Assembly: GCA_005877655.1 (NCBI GenBank)
Contig: VBOC01000163.1
Span: 1-5,718, forward strand
Direction: 5' to 3'
Source of the DNA: Ignavibacteria bacterium
GTDB lineage: Bacteria; Bacteroidota; Ignavibacteria; UBA10030; SZUA-254
Length of the DNA stretch: 5,718 nt
Within the stretch, counting starts at the first letter, position 1; each line of letters starts with the position of its first letter. Shown here in pieces: positions 5,227 through 5,718 of the stretch. A program made the translations under genes and the position numbers. The notes under the pieces were generated by a model that saw only the letters and a program-made list of their open reading frames with translations, did not search any database and was not told the DNA's origin.

Positions 5227-5718
5227 CGGATCACAGTTTTTGCCTTGTGCAATTCCTTCTCAAATAATCTAACAGTTTCCGGACCAATATCAAGACCCAT
5301 CCATCCCGGCGGAATGTGATTCACTGACACTGTCTGGTGCTGGGCGTCATTGTCAAAACGCTGAGCCACGACGCAATCAACCGGAAGGATGATCCCGACA
5401 TTCCGGGTCCGGGCTTCCCGCATGAGCGCACGGGCCAGCTCGACTTTGTCAGCCTCCAGGATAGAATTCCCGATCTCCAGTCCTTCCGCTTTGAGAAACG
5501 TGAACATCATTCCTCCGCCGATCAGAAACGTGTCGGCCGCGTTCATCAGATTGCGGATGACGTCAATCTTGCCGGAGATCTTGGCGCCTCCCATGATGGC
5601 AACGTACGGTCGAACGGGGTTGCTCGCGGCACGGCTGAGGTACTCAAGCTCCTTGACCATGAGATAACCGGCAACGGCGGGTCGGACGAAGTGCGTGATC
5701 CCTTCCGTTGAAGCGTGC
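5157..5718 (-). CDS. pgk: Phosphoglycerate kinase, middle part (start beyond the window, frame broken)
   Basis: Phosphoglycerate kinase moves the 1-phosphate of 1,3-bisphosphoglycerate to ADP in glycolysis, or the reverse in carbon fixation and gluconeogenesis; it is cytoplasmic. The frame is open to the right edge, where it reads [20 protein letters not shown], the usual stretch before the hinge, so the N-terminal domain lies outside the window and the Met at 5660 is internal. Then come [18 protein letters not shown] (nucleotide-domain lysine motif, here SGKID rather than the common SDKI), [21 protein letters not shown] and [15 protein letters not shown]. After KAKTVI (to about 5229) the translation turns to unrelated residues and stops at 5157. 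The true continuation resumes at MGVFEMDN in another frame, so about 10 nt coding WNGP appear lost. Confidence 0.93.
   Translation of the reverse strand, partial: HASTEGITHFVRPAVAGYLMVKELEYLSRAASNPVRPYVAIMGGAKISGKIDVIRNLMNAADTFLIGGGMMFTFLKAEGLEIGNSILEADKVELARALMREARTRNVGIILPVDCVVAQRFDNDAQHQTVSVNHIPPGWMGLDIGPETVRLFEKELHKAKTVIRWASSRWIILRTERGRWRGFWLE

Overview
The window reads almost entirely on the minus strand. From right to left it carries a run of housekeeping-type genes followed by a stand-alone tyrosine recombinase. The order in the direction of transcription is: phosphoglycerate kinase (pgk, start beyond the right edge), a rhomboid-family intramembrane protease, a 179-codon frame built from 54-bp tandem repeats, ispG (MEP isoprenoid pathway), a secreted thiol peroxidase of the glutathione peroxidase family, a gene-poor gap of about 465 bp, and the recombinase.

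The organism is an uncultured-type Gram-negative bacterium. A rhomboid with a short C-terminal helical tail, a peroxidase with the FPANNFG variant motif and a pgk with GAKISGKID suggest the Bacteroidota/Chlorobiota/Ignavibacteria neighbourhood (FCB group). The ispG is the short form without the large insert usual in Bacteroidetes and Chlorobi, so this placement is only a guess. The sequence looks moderately GC-rich.

The five genes between about 1585 and 5718 are collinear with gaps of 12 to 76 bp, which fits one operon or two adjacent ones. Their roles (glycolysis, membrane proteolysis, isoprenoid synthesis, peroxide defence) do not form one pathway. The recombinase has its own ribosome binding site and a plausible promoter whose -10 box sits in the loop of a strong inverted repeat. 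A second sigma70-like promoter at the left edge points out of the window.

The most striking property is that two essential-type genes are broken as written. ispG carries a 29-nt near-tandem duplication that shifts the frame and, separately, an in-frame TAA 28 codons before its natural end. pgk has lost what looks like 10 nt exactly at its WNGPM motif. All three lesions leave clean coding sequence on both sides, so assembly or sequencing error is the leading explanation; real decay or strain mixing is the alternative. The most unusual candidate biology is the nine-unit, 18-residue repeat frame between the rhomboid gene and ispG, which I do not recognise. I see no rRNA, tRNA, CRISPR array, transposase or defence system.
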